DNA of 64,000 nt from Paraburkholderia madseniana (GCF_009690905.1 NZ_VOSW01000058.1:1-64000); one strand, 5' to 3'. Positions 1 to 8,442 are shown, counted from the first letter of the stretch. Notes: generated by a model not told the origin, from the sequence alone. A program made the numbers and translations.

Positions 1-315
1 CCCCCCCTCCCGCCCAAATTCCCGCCCACCCTGGCCCAGCGTTCCGTTGTTCAGGTTAAAGCCGTTCTCCAGTTTGAAGACTGCTTTGAGACCGCCGCCC
101 AGATCTTCCTCTCCTTTCAGGCCCCAGCGGCTGCCATACATTCCGTCATACGTGCCGTCCTGCATCTTGAAGAGCTGCTTTCCGCCACTGTTGTTGGTGA
201 AATCGAGACCTACGTCAATGACGCCATACAGTGTCACGGACGACGACTGCGCATGCGCAGCGCCGGATGCAACAACTGCTGCCGCGACCACGATCAGCTT
301 GCGTTTGTAATTCAC
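1..315 (-). CDS. Outer-membrane porin, N-terminal part (cut by window edge)
   Basis: Gram-negative general porin forming a diffusion channel in the outer membrane. The minus strand reads from a GTG codon at 315 and gives a signal peptide (MNYKRKLIVVAAAVVASGAAHA) followed by the typical start of a betaproteobacterial porin: SSSVTLYGVIDVGLDF, then SRWGLKGEEDLGGGLKAVFKLENGF. Only about 105 codons are present; a complete porin has about 350-390. It is the last gene after monooxygenase, SDR and RidA, so it may serve uptake of the same substrate. The first bases of the window are a C-run that turns the expected GREFGRQ into GREFGREGGG, so the extreme edge may be low-quality sequence. The family call is firm; the substrate is unknown. 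Confidence 0.85.
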   Translation of the reverse strand, partial: MNYKRKLIVVAAAVVASGAAHAQSSSVTLYGVIDVGLDFTNNSGGKQLFKMQDGTYDGMYGSRWGLKGEEDLGGGLKAVFKLENGFNLNNGTLGQGGREFGREGG

Positions 316-462
316 ATCACTCTCCAAACCTGTCGAACTGCGCTGGTTATAGGTAACTTCTATATGCATCGGATACCGAACTATTTTTTCTACATCGGCA
401 AATAAAACGATCGACTGTTTTGCCGCCTGCGTGAGACTCCGGGCGGTGCCCGGAGCATCCCG

Positions 463-855
463 TTACTCGTCCGCGATTGCGTAGGTTTCGACTTCGACCT
501 TCTGCCACGGACGCAACATGGAGTCGACCTGGACCAGCGTGCTCGCCGGCCGCACTGCATCGAAAGTTTCCAGATGGGCTTTGGCGACCGCTTCCGCGTC
601 GTTGATATCGCGGACATATACGACCGTGCGAACTACGTCCGCGACGCTCATCTGAGCTTCGCCCAGCACTTTTTCGATCACGGCCATGATCGCGCGCGCC
701 TGAGTATAGGCATCGCTCTTTTCGTGAACAGCCGGTGCGCAGGTGCCGGAAATGTGCAGGTGTGCGCCTACCTTGACGGCGCGGGAGTAGCCGAACACAT
801 TTTCGTAAGGACCACCCGACGGGATTTTTTGGCGGGCTGCGAGGGTCGAACTCAT
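463..855 (-). CDS. RidA/YjgF/UK114 family enamine-imine deaminase
   Basis: A 130-residue protein of the RidA superfamily. These are cytosolic trimers that hydrolyse reactive enamines and imines to ketones and ammonia; some members act in degradation of nitrogen-containing compounds. Visible family features are GGPYENVFGYSRAVKVG near the N-terminus, the ISGTCAP segment, DVVRTVVYVRDIND, and a C-terminal STLVQVDSML segment like the usual RxxVxVxxL(P) motif. The catalytic Arg of RidA proper is replaced by the Ser-Thr of STLVQV, so this is probably a Rid subfamily member rather than canonical RidA. An SD sequence (GGAG) lies 8 bases before the ATG. It follows the SDR gene and precedes the porin on the same strand. 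Inferred role: handling an imine intermediate in the pathway of its neighbours. Confidence 0.88.
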   Translation of the reverse strand: MSSTLAARQKIPSGGPYENVFGYSRAVKVGAHLHISGTCAPAVHEKSDAYTQARAIMAVIEKVLGEAQMSVADVVRTVVYVRDINDAEAVAKAHLETFDAVRPASTLVQVDSMLRPWQKVEVETYAIADE

Positions 856-994
856 GAATGAACTCCAGTTAAAAAGAAAGCCGGTACAGAATTGAAAAAT
901 GGAATGGCCTGACGGATCGGCAACCCGCCGTCACAGCTCGTCACATCGAGCGAGCGGCGCGACCGGGACGTGACCAACGCGTGACCGACGCGGG

Positions 995-1720
995 TTAGCG
1001 CATGAAGATTCCGCCCGCGATACACACGGTCTCGCCGGTGATATACGACGGGTTGCCTGCAAGATTCCACGCCCACGTCGCAATTTCATCGACAGACGCC
1101 GCGCGTTTGAGCGGAATACTGGGGATCGCGGCCTCGATGCGGCCACCGCGCCGCGTACCTTCGGTATCCACCCAGCCCGGCGCGATCGCGTTGACCGTGA
1201 TGCGGCTTTCGGCCAGTTCAATCGCGAGAGAGCGGGTCATCGCCACGACGGCCGCTTTCGACGCGCTGTACAACAACTGGTTGCGCGACACCGCGAAGGC
1301 GTCCACCGAAGCGAAGAACACCATCGCGCCACCTTCGTCCGCGCCGATATGCTTTGCACCAACGCGGGCGGCGTTGAGCGTGCCCAGCACGTTGACGTCG
1401 AAAATGCGGCGGTAAAGGGCGACGTCGTAGCTATCGAGCGACGACGTCGGGAAGATGCCCGCCGCGTTGACCACGGCTGCGAGCCGGGGCTTGCCGTCGA
1501 GAGCTTGCGCAACGCCTGCGGCCAACGAAGCTTCGTCAGTGATGTCGGCGACGACCGACGTGAGGTTCTGCTCCACGCCATGGGTCGACTCAGTGACATC
1601 GACTGCGACCACGTGCCAGCCTTCAGCAGCGAAGCGCAGCGCGGTTGCGCGTCCCATACCGGAATTAGCACCGGTGACCAGTACGCTTCTGGAGGCTGCC
1701 TGTTGATTGGGTGTTTGCAT
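995..1720 (-). CDS. Short-chain dehydrogenase/reductase (SDR)
   Basis: Classical SDR of 241 residues, the usual length. The N-terminal nucleotide-binding motif is VTGANSGMGRATALRF (TGxxxGxG), followed by an NAAGIF segment equivalent to NNAG, and the catalytic Ser/YxxxK pair in FFASVDAF...YSASKAA. The C-terminus has the usual ITVNAIAPGWVDTEG and YITGETVCIAGGIF. It should oxidise an alcohol or reduce a ketone with NAD(P)(H). The gene starts 20 bases after the stop of the upstream monooxygenase copy, so the two are almost certainly co-transcribed. The substrate cannot be read from the sequence. Confidence 0.9.
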   Translation of the reverse strand: MQTPNQQAASRSVLVTGANSGMGRATALRFAAEGWHVVAVDVTESTHGVEQNLTSVVADITDEASLAAGVAQALDGKPRLAAVVNAAGIFPTSSLDSYDVALYRRIFDVNVLGTLNAARVGAKHIGADEGGAMVFFASVDAFAVSRNQLLYSASKAAVVAMTRSLAIELAESRITVNAIAPGWVDTEGTRRGGRIEAAIPSIPLKRAASVDEIATWAWNLAGNPSYITGETVCIAGGIFMR

Positions 1721-1739
1721 GTTCTTTCTCGTTTAAAGC

Positions 1740-3035
1740 TCAGGTGGTGATATCGGATTCGGTCTCGACCGCAATGGCGGGTTGCTGCGCAATGGCGTCG
1801 AGTTGCCGGGTAGTCTCATCGAGGTTCTGTTGCCACACACGCCGCACGATGTCGATGCGCGAGTCCGCCGTCTGCAGACCTGCAAAGCGCTCGGCCAGAT
1901 CGTCGGTGCCCTGCTCGCGCTGCTTCATGAAGCGTGCAATCAGGCGGCTTTGCGTGCAGTACACCGGCCATTGCGCGCCGCGTGGCGCGGTAAGGCCCAC
2001 GAAGTACAGCGATTCGAGCGTCGTCGGCAACGTCATCGCCGCCGTGCGCAACGGCACCCCGTCGCGCCACTCCAACAGCGATGTGTCGAGGAACGGCAGC
2101 GTCGTCTTGAAGCCTGTGGCCCACAGGATCGTGTCGAACTCGCCTTCCGTGCCGTCCGTGAACGTCACCCGCTTGCCGTCGATTGCGCGCAGACCTGGCG
2201 CGACCTTGATACGCCCGTGCTGAATCCAGTAAAGCAGCAGCGAGTTGACGACCGGTGGCTGCTTCTCGAGATCGTAGGTTTCCGGTGCGGGCATGCCGGG
2301 GTAATTCTCGTGCGTGCCGAATACCGTGTTGATCAGCGACATCGTCGCCATGTTCGCCAACTCCGGCGGCAGCGCGTTGAGCGCGGCCACTTCTCCACGC
2401 GGCACGCCGAAGAACGTTTTCGGCTGGAACACCTGACCGCAGCGCATCGCGATCGTCACGTCCATGCGGCTTTGCGCGGCATCCACCGCGAGATCGCAAC
2501 CCGAGTTGCCGAAGCCCACCACCAGCACCCGTCCTTCGATCTCGCTGGTGTTGCGGTACGAGCCCGAATGGATCGACCGGCCCGTATAGCCTTTGCCCAC
2601 CGCAGGGATGTTCTGGTCCCACAAGTGCCCGTTCGCGACGATCACGCCGGTGTAGTCACGCACCGCGCCGTCCGACAGCGTCACGCGCCAGCCGTCGCGG
2701 CCACGCTCGCCCAGCGGCTCGATGCGCTCGACGGCGGTCCGGAACGTGATCATCCGGTTCAGGCCGAAGGTCTCGGCGTAGCTGCACATGTAGGCTGCGA
2801 TCAGCTCACGGCTCGGATACATCGGGTACGAAGCCGGCAACGGGAAGCCGTCGAAAAACGAACTGCTCTTCGGCGTGATCAAATGCAGCGCATCGTAGTC
2901 GTGATGCCAGTGGCCGCCGACCTGCTCGCCCTTTTCAAAACAGTCCACCGCGAAGCCTTCGTCGGTCAATGTCTTCAGCGCTGCCAGGCCCGCAGCACCC
3001 GCTCCAATTACGCAATAACGCGCCTGTTTCGACAT
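1740..3035 (-). CDS. Flavin-containing monooxygenase, copy 1
   Basis: Class B flavoprotein monooxygenase of 431 residues (FMO / N-hydroxylating / Baeyer-Villiger group) that uses FAD, NADPH and O2. It has the FAD motif GAGAAG at about residue 11, the NADPH motif GFGNSG at about residue 174, and the FMO fingerprint as YTGRSIHSGSY (consensus FxGxxxHxxxY/F) between them. ATGF near the C-terminus is the usual linker motif. It is the first gene of a unit continuing to SDR, RidA and porin. A second copy at 6039-7334 is identical except for the last four residues (DITT here, DFVV there) because the duplicated block ends just before the stop. Substrate unknown. Confidence 0.92.
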   Translation of the reverse strand: MSKQARYCVIGAGAAGLAALKTLTDEGFAVDCFEKGEQVGGHWHHDYDALHLITPKSSSFFDGFPLPASYPMYPSRELIAAYMCSYAETFGLNRMITFRTAVERIEPLGERGRDGWRVTLSDGAVRDYTGVIVANGHLWDQNIPAVGKGYTGRSIHSGSYRNTSEIEGRVLVVGFGNSGCDLAVDAAQSRMDVTIAMRCGQVFQPKTFFGVPRGEVAALNALPPELANMATMSLINTVFGTHENYPGMPAPETYDLEKQPPVVNSLLLYWIQHGRIKVAPGLRAIDGKRVTFTDGTEGEFDTILWATGFKTTLPFLDTSLLEWRDGVPLRTAAMTLPTTLESLYFVGLTAPRGAQWPVYCTQSRLIARFMKQREQGTDDLAERFAGLQTADSRIDIVRRVWQQNLDETTRQLDAIAQQPAIAVETESDITT

Positions 3036-3138
3036 CGTCTATCTCCGTCTTTCCGATCACGAGGCGGTATGCCTCGTACTGATCCGCATCAAGTTGAGGC
3101 CAGTATCGGAACGCCAAAAAGACTAGTGAAGTATCCCC
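1752..3138. repeat. Long direct repeat, copy 1 (monooxygenase gene plus promoter)
   Basis: This 1387-bp segment recurs in the same orientation at 6051-7437, offset 4299 bp, with one mismatch (G at 3098, A at 7397). It starts four codons before the monooxygenase stop and ends 103 bp upstream of the start codon, just past the promoter. No insertion sequence or target-site duplication is visible at the ends. Homologous recombination between the copies could delete or amplify the 4.3 kb between them, which holds the transporter and racemase genes. Confidence 0.98.
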
Positions 3139-3170
3139 AAACCGATGTTTCCCATAGCAATGTCCTATGG
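3102..3170 (-). promoter_or_regulatory. Monooxygenase copy 1 promoter with LysR-type T-N11-A box
   Basis: Reading the minus strand, TTCACT (3125-3130) and GATACT (3102-3107) are separated by 17 bp and fit a sigma70 promoter, 4/6 matches each. Upstream, CCCATAG-N7-CTATGG at 3151-3170 is an inverted repeat containing T-N11-A. Its centre lies about 65 bp upstream of the predicted transcription start, the classic recognition-site position for LysR-type activators. The same arrangement stands before copy 2 with different spacer bases, which supports function. No lysR gene is visible in the window. Confidence 0.6.
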
Positions 3171-3341
3171 ATGAATTTGAGTTTGCTGGGACAGATGGAA
3201 CGACAAGCCCCCTGCACGTGGGCCGAGGCGAATAACAGCGCAACGTAGGATGAACAAAGCGCTGCGTTACATCGCTTTGTTCGATGTATGGATTACCCGT
3301 AGTCGCGTCGCGCGGCTTGTTTTTCGACGTGAAGCGCCTTG

Positions 3342-3379
3342 AAAAAAAACAATGGCGCTCGATGAAACTGAGCGCCATT
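3342..3379 (-). terminator. Rho-independent terminator of the transporter-racemase unit
   Basis: A perfect 10-bp stem (AATGGCGCTC / GAGCGCCATT) with a 9-base loop at 3351-3379. On the minus strand it is followed by a run of eight T (3342-3349). It lies 117 bp after the racemase stop and separates that unit from the next promoter. Confidence 0.85.
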
Positions 3380-3496
3380 GCTGTTCGATTAAAGTGAATT
3401 GAAGTCGGAGAGTCTGAAAACGTGCAGGCTATTGCCAGTTGGTTAGCGACGCAATTGCCCCCTTATCTCCATTGCAGAGACAACCTCGTTAATGAC

Positions 3497-4291
3497 TCAG
3501 GCCGCCAACGGCCCGAGTGCAATACGCGCCTTTTCGATCTTGTCCGCGTCCGGATTCTGGAACGTCGGCCCCATTGATTTCGTGAAGCCAGTCGCCTTCG
3601 ATACGCCGATCATCGCTTCGAGATATTTGATAGCGACGGTCGTCGAGTCCACGACGGGAATACCAGTGCCGGACACATGGGTGTAGCCCGCGCGACGAAC
3701 CAACGGACCGTAGTAAGCGCAACCGACCAGGATCACATCGGCGCCCTCCGCAATGCACTCGCGCGCCACCGCTTCGAATCGCGCGATGAAGCCACTGTTC
3801 GGATCGGTGACGGCGCCAAGCAGCAAATCTCCATCGGACTCGGGTGAAATCGATCTGACCGGCCGGGCAATTGCGCGCTCGCGCAGGCCATACGCGAGAA
3901 GATCACGCTCGATGGCGACCGCCGTTTTCTGCGACACCGTGACGATGGCAAAGCGTCGCCCCATTGCGAGTGCCGCGAGCATCGACTGTTCACCGACCGA
4001 TCCAACCGGAATCTTGAGAACCTCTCTGGCTTCCCAAAGCGCGTCATTCCAGCAGCCGAGAAACACGCCGTCGAAGCCGTCCTTCTCTGCCTGGATAGCC
4101 TGATCGAGCATGAGCACCGAATTCAGATGCTCGGCGTAAGAAGATCGGGTGAAATTCGCACTGCCCGTCGAAAACCGATATTCGATTTCGGTCCCCGGCG
4201 ACACGATCGGCGCTATGGTCTGTTCGATCGTCGTCCACAACGGAGTCAGTGCAGACGTTCTGGTCGTCGGGTGAACCCAGCAAATTCGCAT
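3497..4291 (-). CDS. Aspartate/glutamate racemase superfamily (hydantoin racemase-like)
   Basis: A 264-residue member of the Asp/Glu/hydantoin racemase superfamily. These enzymes use two cysteines for cofactor-independent racemisation or decarboxylation. The start chosen is MRICWVHP, with AAGGA 7 bases upstream. The first catalytic-Cys region is FDGVFLGCWNDALWEAREVLKIPVGS, and the second is ADVILVGCAYYGPLVRR, followed by GIPVVDSTTVAIKYLEAM. The spacing matches hydantoin racemases and related maleate isomerase or decarboxylase enzymes. It follows the MHS transporter gene with a 113-bp gap and ends before a strong terminator. The exact reaction is undetermined. Confidence 0.85.
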   Translation of the reverse strand: MRICWVHPTTRTSALTPLWTTIEQTIAPIVSPGTEIEYRFSTGSANFTRSSYAEHLNSVLMLDQAIQAEKDGFDGVFLGCWNDALWEAREVLKIPVGSVGEQSMLAALAMGRRFAIVTVSQKTAVAIERDLLAYGLRERAIARPVRSISPESDGDLLLGAVTDPNSGFIARFEAVARECIAEGADVILVGCAYYGPLVRRAGYTHVSGTGIPVVDSTTVAIKYLEAMIGVSKATGFTKSMGPTFQNPDADKIEKARIALGPLAA

Positions 4292-4404
4292 CTCAATATC
4301 CTTGTTTGAGCGTTGCTTATGGCACGGCGACCATTCGCTAGCCGCCGCACAGGTCCTTTTGATACCGTGATGAAGAAGCAAAGCTTCGGTTTACGGCTTT
4401 GCGA

Positions 4405-5757
4405 TCACATTGGCAAAGGTTTGCCGGTCAAGTCCTTGACGAACTTCAGCGCGACGAGGCCGAGTACGGCGCCACCAATCATGTACCACGCAGGAATCAG
4501 CGGATTGCCGGTTCTGTGAATCAACCATGTATTGATGAGGGGTGCCGTGCCGCCGAGAAGCGAAACCGATACGTTGTAGCTGATAGCGAGGCCACTGTAT
4601 CGAACCGGGGCTCTGAAGAGAGAAGTCAGTGTCGCCGGCATCGCGCCTTCGAACATCAATTGCGCCAGCACCAGTGTCATCAGCGCACCGAAAATCACCA
4701 TCACGCTGGAGCTTTTCATCAACATGAAGGCCGGAATAGCACCGACGATAATCAGGAGGCATCCGAAGCGAATCATCTTCACGCCACCGAAGCGATCGGA
4801 CAGCATTCCCGCAAACGGTATCAGAGCCAGCATCACCAGCGTGGCGACCATTGCCAGCAGATTGCCGAATTCGACGGGATGCCCCGCGACATCCGACAGA
4901 TAGCCAGGCAGGTAGCCGAGCGCGACATAGTAGGTAATGTTGAAGACTGCCGTCAGCCCCGCGCATTTGAGAAGCTGCGGCCACTCCGCGATCAGCAGTT
5001 GCACGAGACTGCGCTTCTGCGCGAGCCCTTTCTGATGCGACTCGTTCTCCTGCATTTGACGGAACACCGGCGATTCATCGACATTCAGCCGCAGATAGAG
5101 CGCAACCAGCCCGGCGAAGCCCGCAATCACGAACGGAATGCGCCATCCCCATGCAGCCATGCTCTCGGTGCCCAACGAGAAAGTCAGCACATTCACGACT
5201 GCGCCGCCAATCAGAAAGCCGGAGATGTTGCCGAATTCGAGCCAGCTCGTCATGAAAGAACGCTTCGCGTCAGGAGCATGCTCGGCAATGAACGTACACG
5301 AACCGCCATATTCACCGCCCGTCGACAAACCTTGCAGCATCCGGATGCACAGCAGAAGAATGGGAGCCGCGATGCCGATCCTGTCGTAGCCCGGCAGAAA
5401 AGCGATACAGAACGTCGCGACCGACATCAGCGTGATGCTGAGCGTGAGCGCGGTTCTACGTCCGTAACGGTCGCCGATCGGACCGAATACCAGACTGCCG
5501 ATTGGGCGGATCAGAAAGCCGGCAGCAAACGTGGCGTAGATCGACAGCAACTGCGTTGCATGATCCTGGTTTCTGAAGAACACGTGGCCGATGATGGTCG
5601 CCAGCGAAGAGTACAGCGCGAAGTCGAACCACTCGATCATGTTGCCGCAGGTCACGCCGATCACGGCGCGTCGCAACGAGGACGTGTCCGTGTGCGCGCC
5701 TTGCGGCGATGCGTTGAAACCATGAATGTCGTTAGTCGACAAGCTTTTCGTAACCAT
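4405..5757 (-). CDS. MHS-family MFS transporter (metabolite:H+ symporter)
   Basis: Inner-membrane transporter with about 12 membrane segments, of the metabolite:H+ symporter family (relatives: ProP, KgtP, ShiA). Evidence: the opening GVTCGNMIEWFDFALYSSLA, the loop 2-3 signature GPIGDRYGRRTAL, then GLSTGGEYGGSCTFIAE, all hallmark MHS motifs. The start chosen is ATG (MVTKSL) at 5757 because GAGAGG sits 6 bases upstream; the frame also permits an upstream TTG at 5772. It sits between monooxygenase copy 2 and the racemase, so it probably imports the organic-acid-like substrate of this pathway. Confidence 0.9.
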   Translation of the reverse strand: MVTKSLSTNDIHGFNASPQGAHTDTSSLRRAVIGVTCGNMIEWFDFALYSSLATIIGHVFFRNQDHATQLLSIYATFAAGFLIRPIGSLVFGPIGDRYGRRTALTLSITLMSVATFCIAFLPGYDRIGIAAPILLLCIRMLQGLSTGGEYGGSCTFIAEHAPDAKRSFMTSWLEFGNISGFLIGGAVVNVLTFSLGTESMAAWGWRIPFVIAGFAGLVALYLRLNVDESPVFRQMQENESHQKGLAQKRSLVQLLIAEWPQLLKCAGLTAVFNITYYVALGYLPGYLSDVAGHPVEFGNLLAMVATLVMLALIPFAGMLSDRFGGVKMIRFGCLLIIVGAIPAFMLMKSSSVMVIFGALMTLVLAQLMFEGAMPATLTSLFRAPVRYSGLAISYNVSVSLLGGTAPLINTWLIHRTGNPLIPAWYMIGGAVLGLVALKFVKDLTGKPLPM

Positions 5758-6038
5758 TTGAACCTCTCTCAACTTCTGTCCACAGGTAGGGTCGGAGAGG
5801 CGCGCATCTCACGCGCCTGCCGGCAAATGTCGGCGACCACGGCAGTGTCGTTCAGGATTGCGGCAATGGGCGGCTCTCACGTTCGCCGCAACAAACCTGC
5901 CCGCCATCCTTCCCGACGTCCGACGCGGTAGCGCGCCCCTTTCAAAAACTGGCGTCCGTCAATTGCACGCTCTTCTATACGGCGACCCGTTGGTTGAGTG
6001 TCTCCAACTTTTTATCACGCCCTTATTCCGGCGCGTTG

Positions 6039-7334
6039 TCAGACCACGAAATCGGATTCGGTCTCGACCGCAATGGCGGGTTGCTGCGCAATGGCGTCGA
6101 GTTGCCGGGTAGTCTCATCGAGGTTCTGTTGCCACACACGCCGCACGATGTCGATGCGCGAGTCCGCCGTCTGCAGACCTGCAAAGCGCTCGGCCAGATC
6201 GTCGGTGCCCTGCTCGCGCTGCTTCATGAAGCGTGCAATCAGGCGGCTTTGCGTGCAGTACACCGGCCATTGCGCGCCGCGTGGCGCGGTAAGGCCCACG
6301 AAGTACAGCGATTCGAGCGTCGTCGGCAACGTCATCGCCGCCGTGCGCAACGGCACCCCGTCGCGCCACTCCAACAGCGATGTGTCGAGGAACGGCAGCG
6401 TCGTCTTGAAGCCTGTGGCCCACAGGATCGTGTCGAACTCGCCTTCCGTGCCGTCCGTGAACGTCACCCGCTTGCCGTCGATTGCGCGCAGACCTGGCGC
6501 GACCTTGATACGCCCGTGCTGAATCCAGTAAAGCAGCAGCGAGTTGACGACCGGTGGCTGCTTCTCGAGATCGTAGGTTTCCGGTGCGGGCATGCCGGGG
6601 TAATTCTCGTGCGTGCCGAATACCGTGTTGATCAGCGACATCGTCGCCATGTTCGCCAACTCCGGCGGCAGCGCGTTGAGCGCGGCCACTTCTCCACGCG
6701 GCACGCCGAAGAACGTTTTCGGCTGGAACACCTGACCGCAGCGCATCGCGATCGTCACGTCCATGCGGCTTTGCGCGGCATCCACCGCGAGATCGCAACC
6801 CGAGTTGCCGAAGCCCACCACCAGCACCCGTCCTTCGATCTCGCTGGTGTTGCGGTACGAGCCCGAATGGATCGACCGGCCCGTATAGCCTTTGCCCACC
6901 GCAGGGATGTTCTGGTCCCACAAGTGCCCGTTCGCGACGATCACGCCGGTGTAGTCACGCACCGCGCCGTCCGACAGCGTCACGCGCCAGCCGTCGCGGC
7001 CACGCTCGCCCAGCGGCTCGATGCGCTCGACGGCGGTCCGGAACGTGATCATCCGGTTCAGGCCGAAGGTCTCGGCGTAGCTGCACATGTAGGCTGCGAT
7101 CAGCTCACGGCTCGGATACATCGGGTACGAAGCCGGCAACGGGAAGCCGTCGAAAAACGAACTGCTCTTCGGCGTGATCAAATGCAGCGCATCGTAGTCG
7201 TGATGCCAGTGGCCGCCGACCTGCTCGCCCTTTTCAAAACAGTCCACCGCGAAGCCTTCGTCGGTCAATGTCTTCAGCGCTGCCAGGCCCGCAGCACCCG
7301 CTCCAATTACGCAATAACGCGCCTGTTTCGACAT
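6039..7334 (-). CDS. Flavin-containing monooxygenase, copy 2
   Basis: 431 residues, identical to the product of 1740-3035 except that the C-terminus ends DFVV rather than DITT. It has the same FAD (GAGAAG), NADPH (GFGNSG) and FMO fingerprint motifs. It is the first gene of a unit followed by the MHS transporter at 5757-4405 and the racemase at 4291-3497. Near-perfect identity means a recent duplication or gene conversion. Nothing shows which copy is ancestral, and both have intact promoters. Confidence 0.92.
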   Translation of the reverse strand: MSKQARYCVIGAGAAGLAALKTLTDEGFAVDCFEKGEQVGGHWHHDYDALHLITPKSSSFFDGFPLPASYPMYPSRELIAAYMCSYAETFGLNRMITFRTAVERIEPLGERGRDGWRVTLSDGAVRDYTGVIVANGHLWDQNIPAVGKGYTGRSIHSGSYRNTSEIEGRVLVVGFGNSGCDLAVDAAQSRMDVTIAMRCGQVFQPKTFFGVPRGEVAALNALPPELANMATMSLINTVFGTHENYPGMPAPETYDLEKQPPVVNSLLLYWIQHGRIKVAPGLRAIDGKRVTFTDGTEGEFDTILWATGFKTTLPFLDTSLLEWRDGVPLRTAAMTLPTTLESLYFVGLTAPRGAQWPVYCTQSRLIARFMKQREQGTDDLAERFAGLQTADSRIDIVRRVWQQNLDETTRQLDAIAQQPAIAVETESDFVV

Positions 7335-7437
7335 CGTCTATCTCCGTCTTTCCGATCACGAGGCGGTATGCCTCGTACTGATCCGCATCAAGTTGAAGCC
7401 AGTATCGGAACGCCAAAAAGACTAGTGAAGTATCCCC
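6051..7437. repeat. Long direct repeat, copy 2
   Basis: Partner of 1752-3138, with the same orientation and length and a single mismatch at 7397. The sequence diverges completely one base before 6051 and just after 7437, except for the conserved inverted repeat 13 bp beyond the end (7450-7470). Confidence 0.98.
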
Positions 7438-7470
7438 GCGCTGGTGCGTCCCATAGACGCATGCTATGGG
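7401..7470 (-). promoter_or_regulatory. Monooxygenase copy 2 promoter with LysR-type T-N11-A box
   Basis: The same -35 (TTCACT, 7424-7429) and -10 (GATACT, 7401-7406) as copy 1. The upstream palindrome CCCATAG-N7-CTATGGG (7450-7470) lies outside the duplicated block and has a different spacer (ACGCATG) from copy 1 (CAATGTC). The half-sites and the spacing to the -35 are the same. Confidence 0.6.
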
Positions 7471-8116
7471 AGAGCGGTAGACCTGATTCGATCAGACGGC
7501 GAAGTCACATCGTAAAAAACTGGTCTGAGTATGACACCGCAACGGGGGAGCGACATCTCCGTTCTGCGCGTGAGGATTCAAGGCGCGTAGCGTTACCGCT
7601 CTCCTGAGCCGAAAAGCTGGGCTCCAGGCAGGCAGCAAACGCAGCGGTTTTCGCCGGAAAAGGTCACCTGCCGGGTATCTGCTCAATCGTCGTTTCGTCC
7701 CGCGTCCGCGCCCCGAAACTGTGCAAAATGTCAGTGCTCTGCGAGCGGCCGTCGCGCTGGCGCGGTCGCTATAAGTGAGCGGATCGCAGTACTCGTTCTC
7801 TCGCAACGACATCTGACTTCTGAACCAACTACAGCGCGAACGGCGGCAATGTGCCTATGAATCGCCTCACCGCAGCAGATACTCCAACGGCAGCAAAAGC
7901 CGATGAAGGAGCGTTCGTCTTTGATAATCAGATGACCGCTTAGGGAGCGGACCCGACGCCTGAATGTCCGACTGACGACCCATTCGAACGGCGGTTTGTG
8001 GCCGAACCCGGAAGCCTGCTACCGCGTGCTGTCGACTGCGGGCCGTAGCCGGCACCGTAAAAAGTCCTGACTTCCGAGGGCAAAATATTGGCAGGACCTG
8101 AGAGAGCGGCTACGCG
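7471..8116. other. Non-coding boundary between metabolic and transfer regions
   Basis: About 650 bp in which I see no convincing gene, RNA or mobile-element sequence. The open frames here lack ribosome-binding sites and protein-like composition. It separates the catabolic cluster from the conjugation block and may be the site where the cluster was acquired, but no insertion-sequence ends are visible. Confidence 0.5.
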
Positions 8117-8431
8117 TCACGGACCAGATTGAACGTTTCCGTACCGGTCGTTCACACCTTTCTTCGTATCCGGTCCAACGCTACGGCACTGGTCCGTGAA
8201 ATCGCTACGGGCATTCGAAGTGCCTGTCTCATCGAAGTGACCGTGGTGGAATTTCACGATGGAAAAGTAACCTGTCATATAGTTTTTACAGTCCCCGCCG
8301 GCACTGCCGCCGGCGATTAGACCGGCAAGACACAAGACGGCACCGCAGGCGGACGGGTTGTCGTCGTCGGCCAGCGCCACTGTCTGGGTGGCGACCGCGC
8401 CGCAGATTAATATTGCGATCAGTCGTTTCAT
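8117..8431 (-). CDS. trbM: TrbM/KikA/MpfK-family conjugal transfer protein
   Basis: A 104-residue exported protein. The signal peptide (MKRLIAILICGAVATQTVALA) is followed by a short Cys-rich domain, SACGAVLCLAGLIAGGSAGGDC, then YFSIVKFHHGHFDETGT, typical of TrbM of IncP plasmids and KikA of IncN/IncW plasmids. These are periplasmic proteins needed for or accessory to mating-pair formation. The start at 8431 has AGGAGA 5 bases upstream. It is the last gene of the transfer block, 11 bp after stbC. Confidence 0.8.
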   Translation of the reverse strand: MKRLIAILICGAVATQTVALADDDNPSACGAVLCLAGLIAGGSAGGDCKNYMTGYFSIVKFHHGHFDETGTSNARSDFTDQCRSVGPDTKKGVNDRYGNVQSGP

Positions 8432-8442
8432 GAGATCTCCTG

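Noticed and set aside
1782-3248. Long plus-strand open frame opposite the monooxygenase gene (and its twin at 5994-7607)
   Set aside because: The frame is antisense to a clear FMO, is rich in Arg and His, and has no domain; it is a high-GC shadow.
4399-5931. Long plus-strand frame opposite the MHS transporter
   Set aside because: The transporter on the other strand has full family motifs and a ribosome-binding site; the antisense frame is charged low-complexity.
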